Assembly (NCBI GenBank): GCA_902771735.1
Contig: CACXXO010000007.1
Span: forward strand, 124,001 to 188,000
DNA: 64,000 nucleotides
DNA from: an uncultured Bacteroidota bacterium
Lineage (GTDB): Bacteria > Bacteroidota > Bacteroidia > Bacteroidales > P3
Reading direction: 5' to 3'
The notes below the pieces were generated by a model. It was not told the origin of the DNA. It ran no database searches and was given only the letters and a program-made list of their open reading frames with translations. This document shows, in pieces, positions 17,138 through 25,226 of the stretch. Each line of letters opens with the position of its first letter. Positions within the stretch are counted from its first letter, which is position 1. The position numbers were made by a program, and so were the translations under genes.

Positions 17138-18877
17138 TTAATCTCCATTTCCAAAATTACCGGGCGTTAAACCGACAAACTCAAGTCCAAGCGTATTTCC
17201 TATTACATTAAGAATTCTTCGAGGTGTACTATAATAACCAATCATTTTCCCAATATACCGATTCCCCCCTGCTGATGTCTCAATTGTGCCAGAGGTTGTG
17301 CAACCTGTTGCAGTAAGAGTACTCGAAACTTTATAACCGATCAGTCCTCCCGCATAGATATGTCTTACTGCGGTCAAAGAACTCACTGCTGACACTCTTG
17401 AATTCTCAATCGTTGTTGTTGAAGCACCCGTCGCACCAATGATACCACCCCAACGGACAGTTGTACTGCATGAAATGGATTGGTTGGAAATGTTTATGGA
17501 ACAATTGGATATTTGATGATGAGAATTAGAGCCACCAATAGAGCCAACTAACCCTCCAAAATATATGGCGTCACCTGCATTCTCAATAATTGTTGACGTG
17601 ATATTCACATTACAATTTCTTAAACAAAAAGTTCCTGTATTCTGCTCAAATTCTGCAATAATTGCACCCAAATATAAAGCATACGAAGTTCGGACCTGAC
17701 TTTTCAGCACAAGATGGTCGAAAGTGATATATTGAATATTGAATCCTCCACCGACGTTTTTGAATAATCCGCAAAAAACGCCATTAACACCCAAATCAAG
17801 GCTTTCTATAGTCAGGTTGTCAATCACATGGTTATTTCCGTTGATTTCTCCACAATACAACGGGGCATTAATTGTTTTTATTGTTATTCCAGACATATCA
17901 AGATCGCTAATAATATTAAAGGCAGCATCATTATTGACGACTCCTCTTGCAATGGCATTCATCATAGCGACAAATTCCATCGATGTACGGACAACATATG
18001 CACGGTCGTCTATATCAAGTTCTGGATTTCCCTCGTCACCGGAAGTAATACTGGCGGGAGCGTATCCTAACACGTTACGCATCAAAATATGATCATCGCC
18101 AGAGGGTTGAGATCTATTATAGGAATAAAATGTGGATTGATCTACCGATTGTGCTCTTATACCAATAGTAAAAGCATTTTTGTATCCATCCACTCCACCC
18201 ACGGGCATTACGGGAATCATTACCTTGACGGATTCACCACTTGCGAGAGTGTGGCCTGTATCGAAAAGCATTGTGACACTTAGTTCGCTGACACTGTTTG
18301 CAACTCTACCACTAATACTCTCCAGTGCGCGGAAATCGATGCTGCGATTACCGTTGAGCTGGTAGGCGCTGCTCGACACGGTAATCGACTGGAGGGTCAG
18401 GGGTACGGCGGCACTATTGGTCACGGTGACATAGAGGGCGCCTGTGAGATGCTTGAACTGCAGCGGATTGTTGTCGGTGGAATAAGCGGCCATGGGGAGC
18501 TCCAATATCTGGTGGCCGCCACCATCGGTGCGATAGTGATAGTATGCCGGGAAGTTGAGGGTGACGACATCGCTCGTGAGGGCGCTTGTAGTCAGCGAGG
18601 CTGGATAGACGGCACGGTTGACAGACGGTGGGTCGGGATAGTTGATATAGGCATGGCCGTCCATTTTCACAACGTTCACCTCATCGCTATTGATGCGGAT
18701 AGGGTCGCCATTCACCCAAGTGGAACTTGCACCGTCGAGGAGCACCTTCGCGTTGCCACTCATCGATTCGGCAAAAATTTCAATCAGTCCGTCGTCCAGG
18801 TGATCTTCCTCTTTCGTGCACCCTGCGAGGACAAACATACATGCAAGAAGGGCCATACCGGCCAGTAATTTTTTCAT
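17138..18877 (-). CDS. Fimbrillin-like surface lipoprotein with GLUG-like repeats, mosaic composition
   Basis: 579 residues. Signal peptide with lipobox LAGC (MKKLLAGMALLACMFVLAGC). Residues about 25-260 resemble FimA/Mfa1-type fimbrillin N-terminal domains (AVYPASLTTS..., FPAYYHY, LKFKHLTGALYVTVTN-like core). Residues about 290-560 contain a beta-helix with GLUG-type turns (GEINGNNHVIDNLTI, FGGLVGSIGG, AGGLIGYK). The 5' third is GC-rich like its neighbours, while the rest is clearly AT-rich with different codon use, changing near 18300. Probably a surface or fimbrial adhesin. Followed by the short peptide gene. Confidence 0.75.
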   Translation of the reverse strand: MKKLLAGMALLACMFVLAGCTKEEDHLDDGLIEIFAESMSGNAKVLLDGASSTWVNGDPIRINSDEVNVVKMDGHAYINYPDPPSVNRAVYPASLTTSALTSDVVTLNFPAYYHYRTDGGGHQILELPMAAYSTDNNPLQFKHLTGALYVTVTNSAAVPLTLQSITVSSSAYQLNGNRSIDFRALESISGRVANSVSELSVTMLFDTGHTLASGESVKVMIPVMPVGGVDGYKNAFTIGIRAQSVDQSTFYSYNRSQPSGDDHILMRNVLGYAPASITSGDEGNPELDIDDRAYVVRTSMEFVAMMNAIARGVVNNDAAFNIISDLDMSGITIKTINAPLYCGEINGNNHVIDNLTIESLDLGVNGVFCGLFKNVGGGFNIQYITFDHLVLKSQVRTSYALYLGAIIAEFEQNTGTFCLRNCNVNITSTIIENAGDAIYFGGLVGSIGGSNSHHQISNCSINISNQSISCSTTVRWGGIIGATGASTTTIENSRVSAVSSLTAVRHIYAGGLIGYKVSSTLTATGCTTSGTIETSAGGNRYIGKMIGYYSTPRRILNVIGNTLGLEFVGLTPGNFGNGD

Positions 18878-18920
18878 AATGATTCAGAGGGGTTGTGGGG
18901 TAAGAGTTGTGTGGGGGTAA

Positions 18921-18963
18921 AAAGCAGCAGGAGTGCATTGGGTGATTAAATTGCACTCCTGCT
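18921..18963 (-). terminator. Terminator of the deoxyhypusine-synthase-like gene
   Basis: AGCAGGAGTGCA pairs with TGCACTCCTGCT; on the minus strand it is followed by a short T run. Confidence 0.75.
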
Positions 18964-18978
18964 GAGAGGGGAGGGAGG

Positions 18979-20016
18979 TTATTTCTGGAAGAGGCGCTGC
19001 CAGTTTTTGTATTCGCGGTCGCGCCAGGCGCCGTTGTGGTAGGCGTAGGAGACGATGGCGGGGATGACGGTGGTGCCTTCAGCATAGACCATCTGCTGGA
19101 GTTCCTCGCTGACCTTGCCCCAGCTGCCGGCCTCGAGGAGTGTGGAGGAGGAGCAGGCGCCGTCGCGGACGTCGGCCACGGTGATCTGGATGGCGTACTT
19201 GTGCATGGGGACTTCCTTGCCGAGGATTTCGGCGCAGACGACGGTGTCCTGGGCGAAGTTCTTGGGTGTGCCGCCACCGACCATGAAGAGGCCACTCTCG
19301 GGACAGTTCATCTTGATCTCGGTGAGCTCGAGGAAGTCGGCCACGCTGTCGATGCTGACGTAGGGCTTGCCGGCTTGTTTGCGGAGCCACTGGTGCTTGC
19401 CGATGCCGAAGCCTGCGGAGCTGTCGCTAAAGGCGGGGCAGAAGATGGGGACGCCGCACTCGTAGCAGGTCTGGATGAGGCTGTCTTTCTTCACGCCGTG
19501 ACCCTCGGCGAGCCATTTGCCAACGTTGTAGAGGAACTCGCGGCTGCTGTAGGGACGGGGCTCGAGGAGGTCGGCGACGTCGCAGGTAGCCTGGTCGCAA
19601 GCCTGGAGTTCTTCCTCGTCGATGAAGGTGTCGTAGATGCGGTCGATGTAGAGCTCGCGGAGCTTGGTGTCGGGAATGACGTTTTCCTTGGTGCCGATGT
19701 AGTGCTTGTAGCCGAGGGCCTCGAAGAGGTCCATGTCGATGATGGAGGCGCCGGTGGAGACAACGGCGTCGATCATCTTGTTGCGCACCATGTCGACGTA
19801 CACCTGCATGCATCCTGCTGCGGAGGTGGAGCCTGCAATGGTGAGGATGTTGGTGCAATCCTTCTCGGCGAGCATCTGGCAAAGGATGTCGGCGGCGCGG
19901 GCGGTGTCGCGGCTGGTGAAACTCATGTGGCGCATGGCGTCGATAAGCTCGGTGGAGTCGTACTTCTTGATGTCAATGTGCTTGACGGTTTCTTTGAGGA
20001 GGTCTTTCTTTTCCAT
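18979..20016 (-). CDS. Deoxyhypusine synthase family protein
   Basis: 345 residues. Homologue of eukaryotic/archaeal deoxyhypusine synthase, an NAD- and spermidine-dependent aminobutyl transferase. The NAD-binding block TIAGSTSAAGCMQVYVDMV, the STGASIIDMDLFEALG region, and the catalytic-lysine motif EAGSWGKV (Lys301; E-x-x-S-W-G-K in the family) are intact, so it is probably active. Bacteria lack eIF5A; bacterial homologues have been linked to homospermidine formation or left unassigned. Whether polyamine synthesis or a protein such as EF-P is the target is open. Monocistronic with its own terminator. Confidence 0.85.
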   Translation of the reverse strand: MEKKDLLKETVKHIDIKKYDSTELIDAMRHMSFTSRDTARAADILCQMLAEKDCTNILTIAGSTSAAGCMQVYVDMVRNKMIDAVVSTGASIIDMDLFEALGYKHYIGTKENVIPDTKLRELYIDRIYDTFIDEEELQACDQATCDVADLLEPRPYSSREFLYNVGKWLAEGHGVKKDSLIQTCYECGVPIFCPAFSDSSAGFGIGKHQWLRKQAGKPYVSIDSVADFLELTEIKMNCPESGLFMVGGGTPKNFAQDTVVCAEILGKEVPMHKYAIQITVADVRDGACSSSTLLEAGSWGKVSEELQQMVYAEGTTVIPAIVSYAYHNGAWRDREYKNWQRLFQK

Positions 20017-20176
20017 TTTTATATTGTTTATTTCTTAATATCAATAGAGACTATAACAACGTGATATTTTTTGATTTATTGTGTCTGATGTCGTTTTTAT
20101 TTGCCGAGGTGGTGGAGCGAGCCTTTGTTGCGGTTTATCCGGATTGAGAGGGGCACTGGAGGGGGGTATCGGGAGT

Positions 20177-20503
20177 TTATTCGGAGACTAATTTCAGGCC
20201 GATGATGGAGGCGGTGAGGGTGGTGATGAAAAAAAGTCGCCAGAAGGTAGCGGGTTCGTGGAAGATAAGGATGCCGACGAGGACCGACCCGAGGGCGCCG
20301 ATGCCTGTCCAGACGGGGTAGGCGGTGCCGATGGGCAGCGTCTCCGTGGCTTTGGCCAGCAGTACGGCACTGAGCACGTAGAAGAAGGCAAACGCCCCCA
20401 TCCACTCCCAGTAGGGCCACCCGACCAGTCCCTTGGTCTTTCCAAGGCAGAAAGCAAACCCCACCTCGCAAAATCCTGCTAATATGAGTATTATCCAATG
20501 CAC
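20177..20503 (-). CDS. Small multidrug resistance family transporter, SugE/Gdx-like
   Basis: 108 residues from a GTG at 20503, which fits SMR length (a longer open frame upstream runs through the promoter and is not coding). Four membrane helices. The essential membrane Glu is in ILAGFCEVGFAF, and the block GTAYPVWTGIGALGSVLVGIL matches the guanidinium-exporter subtype better than the drug-exporter subtype. It would export small cations in exchange for protons as an antiparallel dimer. The start codon lies about 20 nt after the -7 box. Confidence 0.85.
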   Translation of the reverse strand: MHWIILILAGFCEVGFAFCLGKTKGLVGWPYWEWMGAFAFFYVLSAVLLAKATETLPIGTAYPVWTGIGALGSVLVGILIFHEPATFWRLFFITTLTASIIGLKLVSE

Positions 20504-20522
20504 CGCATTTCGTTTCAAAGTG

Positions 20523-20557
20523 CAAAGATACACTTTTTTTCCAATTCCGACAACAAA
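20523..20557 (-). promoter_or_regulatory. Probable promoter of the SMR transporter gene
   Basis: The minus strand shows TATCTTTG (20523-20530); the upstream region has TTTGTTG (20551-20557) at a slightly long spacing. Confidence 0.55.
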
Positions 20558-20593
20558 TGCACTATGAAAAAAGACACACCTCCACCCCTTCAT

Positions 20594-20670
20594 CACCCTA
20601 CCATCTCCCACCGCAGTAGGAGATGGGTAGGAGATGGGTAGGAGTTGGTAAGGAGATGATACGGAGTTCC
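20594..20670. repeat. 11-nt-unit inverted repeat, copy 2
   Basis: C-rich arm CACCC TACCATCTCCC ACC, centre GC, then G-rich units GTAGGAGATGG, GTAGGAGATGG, GTAGGAGTTG, GTAAGGAGATG, ATACGGAGTTC. It lies between the divergent SMR and NUDIX genes, ending about 50 nt before the NUDIX -7 box. Confidence 0.85.
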
Positions 20671-20722
20671 AGATACTTAGGTGGGTGGCAAAATTTACCT
20701 TTCCGATATGAGGAAAAAGTTG

Positions 20723-20730
20723 TATCTTTG
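20723..20730 (+). promoter_or_regulatory. -7 box of the NUDIX gene
   Basis: TATCTTTG followed by CA, 19 nt before the ATG at 20750. The region 19 nt upstream (TTTCCG) is a poor -33 match. Confidence 0.65.
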
Positions 20731-20749
20731 CACCGTCAAACTGTTGATT

Positions 20750-21229
20750 ATGAAAGGTATCTATACATACGAATATCCGCGGCCGATGTTGACGGCCGAT
20801 GTGATGGTGACCAATGCGAAAGGGGAGGTGCTGCTGGTGCGCCGGGGCAACGACCCCTTCAAGGGCTGCTGGGCGCTGCCGGGCGGATTTATGGAGATGG
20901 ACGAGACCATCGAACATTGCGCCGTGCGCGAGCTGGAGGAGGAAACAGGGCTGAAAGTCAGCGAGAAAGACATCCGTCTGATAGGTGTCTACAGCGCTCC
21001 CGGTCGCGACCCTCGGGGCCGCACGGTGACATTGGCATATTCCGTTCGGATTGGGAATGAGACTGCTAAAGCCGGCGATGATGCCGCCGAGGTGCGCTGG
21101 TGGCCCCTCAATGCGCTGCCGCCTCTGGCCTTCGACCACGCCCAGATTGTGTCAGACGGGGTAAGTTACATCCCGGTGAATTTGCCCACAAACAGTATCA
21201 CGTTCGACGAGGCTTCGCGGATAAGATAG
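20750..21229 (+). CDS. NUDIX hydrolase with an unusual 3' extension
   Basis: 159 residues from the ATG at 20750. The NUDIX box is intact (GGFMEMDETIEHCAVRELEE plus ETGL). The N-terminus YTYEYPRPMLTADVMV and the end PPLAFDHAQIV resemble ADP-ribose/nucleotide-sugar type NUDIX proteins of Bacteroidota. Homologues normally stop soon after FDHAQIV. Here the frame continues about 22 residues through DNA that is antisense to the serpin C-terminus, so its own stop codon seems lost. Substrate unknown. Confidence 0.85.
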   Translation: MKGIYTYEYPRPMLTADVMVTNAKGEVLLVRRGNDPFKGCWALPGGFMEMDETIEHCAVRELEEETGLKVSEKDIRLIGVYSAPGRDPRGRTVTLAYSVRIGNETAKAGDDAAEVRWWPLNALPPLAFDHAQIVSDGVSYIPVNLPTNSITFDEASRIR

Positions 21230-22449
21230 ACAAACGGGTGATCGGCGTGGAATATAATTGGCGGAACGGGCTCTTCGTCGGACGTAGACAGACAAAACAC
21301 CTCTACTTCTGTCACCGCGGCGGCTTCAGATCCATTCTCGTTGACCTTGATATGTGCTTTCTGTAGCATGTTGCTTATAAAGACATCCCGATTGCACATG
21401 TTCCGTATTTCGGCCTGAGACCCATCAAAAGCACGGATAATCCCCATCTTTTCGAGGGTTCCTATCAGGTCTTCGGTTGTTGATTCGGTTTCAAAACGCG
21501 GCATCTTGAGGTCAATATTGCGGTGCGTCATGTGCGAAAGGAACGATGTGCCCTCTTTGGCCAGATAGTCAATCACATCGCTGACACTCTTCCCCTTCTT
21601 GGGCAGCAGTACAGTCATGCTCCACTTCTTGTTCCCGTAGGGGAGATCCACCGCCGCAAACACTTTGTTTTTCATATAGCGGTATTCCTCCCATTGTTGC
21701 ATCAAGGGCATCTTTTCTGGGCCGTTCCCGGTAGTGAAAGTTCCCGTCTCCGTATAACATTCCTCGAACGGGTTGGCCCAAGCGGCTTTGAAATAGATGG
21801 CGTTGAGCAGATAGGACTCAGCCTCCGGATTCACCTTGTTGAGAATTCTTGGTATCAAGCCGTTGGTCTTGCTATTGCACCAACCATTGATGCGGTCGAG
21901 GGTTTTCGGCGACGAAAAGTCGAGTGATTCGGCATGGGCACCATAATAACCCTTCATGTCCTGCTGGAATTGTTTTTTCAGAGTGTAGTTTTTGTTCACA
22001 TAAATGGCGTTAGCGATGTGTATCTGCACACGTGTGTCCACCTTGGGCAAGCCGTCAATCAACGATTTGCAGAAACCGTTTACCTCCTTTATCTCCCCGT
22101 CGCCAAACCCCAGGGTATGCTGCAACTCCGTTCGGGTGGTACCCTCGGAGGCATCGTTCACCATGCCGAGCACATAGGTGATGCTCAAGGGAGAATAGAC
22201 AAAGCTCGTGCCACTTTTGTCGGCATCGTTTACCATTTTCAGGAATTTGAGGGTAAAAGCATTGTTGTCAGCCACAAAATTCTTCTGCTGGTCCGTCAGG
22301 GTAACATCGACTGGAGTGCTGGCAAAATCTTCTTCTTGAATCAACTCTTCTTCTGCGGAATCAACCGGCTTGTTGACTGTAGTTGTGCATGATACCATTT
22401 GCATGCCGATTATCCCAAAGAGGGTCAAAATAACAAGTGCCTGTTTCAT
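21166..22449 (-). CDS. Serpin (serine protease inhibitor) lipoprotein
   Basis: 427 residues from the ATG at 22449 with lipobox MVSC (Cys21). A full serpin fold can be followed: SPLSITYVLGMVNDASEGTT, HIANAIYVNKNYTL, LLNAIYFKAAWANPF, and the C-terminal FHADHPFVYLIREASSNVILFVGKF. The reactive loop hinge VNENGSEAAAVTEV is intact, so loop insertion should be possible; the presumed P1 area (FCLSTSDEEPV) is unusual and acidic. Predicted periplasmic or surface inhibitor, perhaps guarding against host or own proteases. Last gene of the cysS run; its 3' end overlaps the NUDIX gene by 64 nt. Confidence 0.9.
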   Translation of the reverse strand: MKQALVILTLFGIIGMQMVSCTTTVNKPVDSAEEELIQEEDFASTPVDVTLTDQQKNFVADNNAFTLKFLKMVNDADKSGTSFVYSPLSITYVLGMVNDASEGTTRTELQHTLGFGDGEIKEVNGFCKSLIDGLPKVDTRVQIHIANAIYVNKNYTLKKQFQQDMKGYYGAHAESLDFSSPKTLDRINGWCNSKTNGLIPRILNKVNPEAESYLLNAIYFKAAWANPFEECYTETGTFTTGNGPEKMPLMQQWEEYRYMKNKVFAAVDLPYGNKKWSMTVLLPKKGKSVSDVIDYLAKEGTSFLSHMTHRNIDLKMPRFETESTTEDLIGTLEKMGIIRAFDGSQAEIRNMCNRDVFISNMLQKAHIKVNENGSEAAAVTEVEVFCLSTSDEEPVPPIIFHADHPFVYLIREASSNVILFVGKFTGM

Positions 22450-22499
22450 AATAACGAGTTTGTTCGACAAATATTTATTTCTAACTGTAAAATACGGAT

Positions 22500-23318
22500 T
22501 TAGAGTTCGCGGAGGATTTCGGGATAGGAGATAGCGGCAAGATATTCGTAGGAGCCTTCGGTGCGGAGGAGGTCCTCCGGGGCGTGCGCGTCGGTGCTCA
22601 CGATGACGGGTATTTTCAGCGTTTTCATTTCTTGTATCAGCCAGCGGCCGGGGTAGTAGTCGGCATGGCGACCCTTGTAGATGCCGCGGGTGTTGATTTC
22701 GCAGACGAGGTCTAACTCTTTGATGAGGTGGATGGTCTCGAGAGCCAGGTCGCGATACCAAGGCTCGTCCTCGTGGAAGTAGCGGTCGCGGTTGTGCATC
22801 ACTATCTTGTCGGGGTGGCCGACGACGGTGGGGTGGTTGCGCTCCAGCATGGCGTTCTCGTTGTGGAAGTAGGCGCGGACGCCGCGGCGGATGTCGCCGC
22901 CATAGTGCCGCATCAATCCTTCATCATAGGTTTGGTAGCGGCTGCCGTCAATCATCCAAAGGTCGTTACCATCGCGAGGTGTAATTCCTTGGGGAGGAAT
23001 AAGGTGGATGCTGCCAATGGTGTACTCCAGACTTCCCTGTTCAATTAAAGGTGAAAAATCCTCCAGCATGCCGGGGACATAGTCAATCTCGAGGCCGAGG
23101 TGGATGTTGATGCGGTCTTTGTATTCCTCCTTTAGGACACGCACCTCATTGCAGTAGCCCTCGTAGTCGGTGATGGAATAGGTGTTTTCGAAGGGCAACG
23201 GACAGTGGCCGCTGAAGCCGAGGGCCGTGAAGCCGTGGGCGACGGCGAAGTCGACCATCTCGCGCAGCGTGGCCTTGCCGTCGCAGTAGTTGCTATGAGT
23301 GTGAAAATTAGAAAGCAT
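22500..23318 (-). CDS. PHP-domain phosphatase, probable histidinol-phosphatase
   Basis: 272 residues from the ATG at 23318. PHP metal-site motifs: NFHTHSNYCDG at the N-terminus, GFSGHCPLP, GLEIDYV, SIHLIP, GHPDKI, and STDAHAPEDL at the end. Matches the PHP (HisK/HisJ-type) histidinol-phosphatases that remove phosphate in histidine synthesis. No other his gene is nearby, so a different phosphate monoester is possible. It overlaps the preceding porin-like gene by 11 nt. Confidence 0.8.
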   Translation of the reverse strand: MLSNFHTHSNYCDGKATLREMVDFAVAHGFTALGFSGHCPLPFENTYSITDYEGYCNEVRVLKEEYKDRINIHLGLEIDYVPGMLEDFSPLIEQGSLEYTIGSIHLIPPQGITPRDGNDLWMIDGSRYQTYDEGLMRHYGGDIRRGVRAYFHNENAMLERNHPTVVGHPDKIVMHNRDRYFHEDEPWYRDLALETIHLIKELDLVCEINTRGIYKGRHADYYPGRWLIQEMKTLKIPVIVSTDAHAPEDLLRTEGSYEYLAAISYPEILREL

Positions 23319-24495
23319 ATACCATACTGAGTGAGAGGCGCAGGTTGCCGACAGGCTCGTCATATCCCGCGCGGGTGTATTCGGCTTCGCCAGTGAAGGA
23401 GAGCCCTTTGAGGGTGGTGTAGGTGAGACGCGGCTGGATGCGCCAGAGATATTCGAGGTCGTGGCCGCGGCCAAAGCAATGGACAAAGTCGGTGTTGCAG
23501 TAGTCGAGGTTTTTGGCAAAGCCGACGAAGAGGCCGGGACGCCAGTGGCCAGTGTTGCGCTCGATGTCGAGCCACACGGTGTTGAAGTGCCAGTCCTTGA
23601 AGGTGCTGTCGGCCAGCATCAGGTAGCCACCCAACGAACAACCCTCGTATAGGCTGTTGTTCAGCAGTGTCTGCGCCTTGATAGTAATGGGACCGAGTTT
23701 GGCTTTGCCGAAGAGACTCCACGAGAAGGAGGAGTAGAGGTCGGTGGAAGGTCGTACTGCAGTGTAGTTCGTCTGTACCTGAGGTTGGATGGTCTTGAGG
23801 TTGATGGCAGCACCGTAGAAGAAGTCGCCGGTGTTGAGGCGCAGTTGGAGATTGAACTCGGGTATAAGGCTGTGGCGGGAGAATGCTGTGTTGCCAGCTG
23901 CATCAGTTGGAGCTCCATTGAGTAATCCTTGACTTTTGTTGTCGAGTTGCCATTGTGCCACCGCGACGGCCTCTAAAGAACCATTGTGATACTCATAGCG
24001 CACCTGCGGCTGACGGGAATAGCAGTGGAAAGGTGAGCCCATATTGAGGGGGTTGGTCATCGGCATAATCTCATGAATGACCATCGCGTACCAGTACTGG
24101 CCGGCGAGGAGGCGGTGGTGTTCCCAGTTGAGGTCGATGTAGGCGTGCCGTAGGCGCAGGTCGTTGATGGTGGCATTGGTCGAGCCGGTGAAGTCGCCTT
24201 CGATGTAGGCGCTGGTCTTGGCGCCCAGCATGTCGGGACCGTTGATGGTTAGGCCGAGGCGGGCGGTGATGGCCAGCATGTCGGCCTGCCAGCCGTCGTT
24301 GAGGTCGTTGCCGAGGCTGTCGCGCAGGATGGGCTTGGGGTAGAAGAGCATCATGTCCTCGCGTCCGCCGACCACCGAGCGGCTGTCGGCATAGTAGTGC
24401 GGGTTGACAAAACCGTGCCAGTCGAGGGAAAACTGTGCACTTACAGGACTTATAAGCCCCATAAGTCCGATAAGTCCTATGGCTATCTTCTTCAT
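23308..24495 (-). CDS. Outer-membrane beta-barrel protein (porin-like)
   Basis: 395 residues from the ATG at 24495, with signal peptide ending SPVSAQ. The sequence is a long series of alternating beta strands with aromatic girdles (FSLDWHGFVNPHYYADSRS, AYIDLNWEHHRLLAGQYWYAM, FTGEAEYTRAGYD) and ends in MVYAF, a typical C-terminal Phe for barrel assembly. Substrate unknown. It overlaps both neighbours (4 nt and 11 nt), showing a tight operon. Confidence 0.75.
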   Translation of the reverse strand: MKKIAIGLIGLMGLISPVSAQFSLDWHGFVNPHYYADSRSVVGGREDMMLFYPKPILRDSLGNDLNDGWQADMLAITARLGLTINGPDMLGAKTSAYIEGDFTGSTNATINDLRLRHAYIDLNWEHHRLLAGQYWYAMVIHEIMPMTNPLNMGSPFHCYSRQPQVRYEYHNGSLEAVAVAQWQLDNKSQGLLNGAPTDAAGNTAFSRHSLIPEFNLQLRLNTGDFFYGAAINLKTIQPQVQTNYTAVRPSTDLYSSFSWSLFGKAKLGPITIKAQTLLNNSLYEGCSLGGYLMLADSTFKDWHFNTVWLDIERNTGHWRPGLFVGFAKNLDYCNTDFVHCFGRGHDLEYLWRIQPRLTYTTLKGLSFTGEAEYTRAGYDEPVGNLRLSLSMVYAF

Positions 24496-25199
24496 TTCTT
24501 GCTTCCTCCGGCCAGTGCGAGAATGAGACCCAGTGCCACACCGAGCAGGGCGGCGAAGAGCACCTGGAAGGTGGGTGGCAGGATGAAGGTGATGGTGTGG
24601 GCGGGGAACCAGAAGAGGGGTATGGTCTTCTTGATGACGAGGTTCCACTGGATGTCCCAGTTTACCTTCTGGCTGATGATTTCACGCATCTTCATGGGGC
24701 GGAGCAGGCCGCGGACGGTGCCGCCGTTGTCGAGGATGTGGATATCGGTGCACTTGTGGAAGGTCATCATCACGGGGGCGAAGATGCTGTTCATCAGCAC
24801 GCTCACGGCGAAGGCGATGCCGACCTTGCCCCAGGTGAGCTGGGGAGCTGCGAAGACTGCTGCGAGGGAGCCCTTGTCGCAGCCGCCAACGGTCTCGAGG
24901 AAGGCAGGGACGCCGACCTTGAAGATGACCATGGCCATGGCGATGCACATGCCAAGGAAACCCCAAACCATCATGCGTGGCACGATGCCAAAGCCGGGTT
25001 CATTGTAGACCCCCTTGCGGATGCGCAAGGCGAGGCACTCGCCGAGAGTGGCGAGGATGGCAAACTTGAAGAAGGCCATGATGTAGGGATGCGATGCCGT
25101 CGCCGAAGTGAACCAGGCGAAGAATCCTGTGGCCGGGATGAAGAACGGCGCCAACACTATGATGACGCAAAGAATAAGAATCCAATCTGCTTTTTTCAT
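24492..25199 (-). CDS. Polytopic membrane protein of unknown function
   Basis: 235 residues, about six hydrophobic segments (WILILCVIIVLAPFFIPATG, ILATLGECLALRIRKG, MMVWGFLGMCIAMAMVIF, VGIAFAVSVLMNSIFAPVMM, TIPLFWFPAHTITFILP, VLFAALLGVALGLILALAGG). The arrangement is faintly like Mpv17/PMP22 proteins but no signature is certain. Coupled to the porin-like gene by a 4-nt overlap and placed 27 nt after cysS. Confidence 0.6.
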   Translation of the reverse strand: MKKADWILILCVIIVLAPFFIPATGFFAWFTSATASHPYIMAFFKFAILATLGECLALRIRKGVYNEPGFGIVPRMMVWGFLGMCIAMAMVIFKVGVPAFLETVGGCDKGSLAAVFAAPQLTWGKVGIAFAVSVLMNSIFAPVMMTFHKCTDIHILDNGGTVRGLLRPMKMREIISQKVNWDIQWNLVIKKTIPLFWFPAHTITFILPPTFQVLFAALLGVALGLILALAGGSKK

Positions 25200-25226
25200 A
25201 TAGCTCTTAACTTTTTAACTCTTAAC

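Noticed and set aside
20177..21139. Extended 320-codon reading of the SMR gene
   Set aside because: The extra N-terminal part is antisense to the NUDIX gene and crosses repeat copy 2 and the promoter; SMR proteins are about 105-110 residues.
22450..22761. N-terminal extension of the serpin frame
   Set aside because: It is an Arg/Pro-rich shadow of the PHP phosphatase; the lipoprotein signal starts at 22449.
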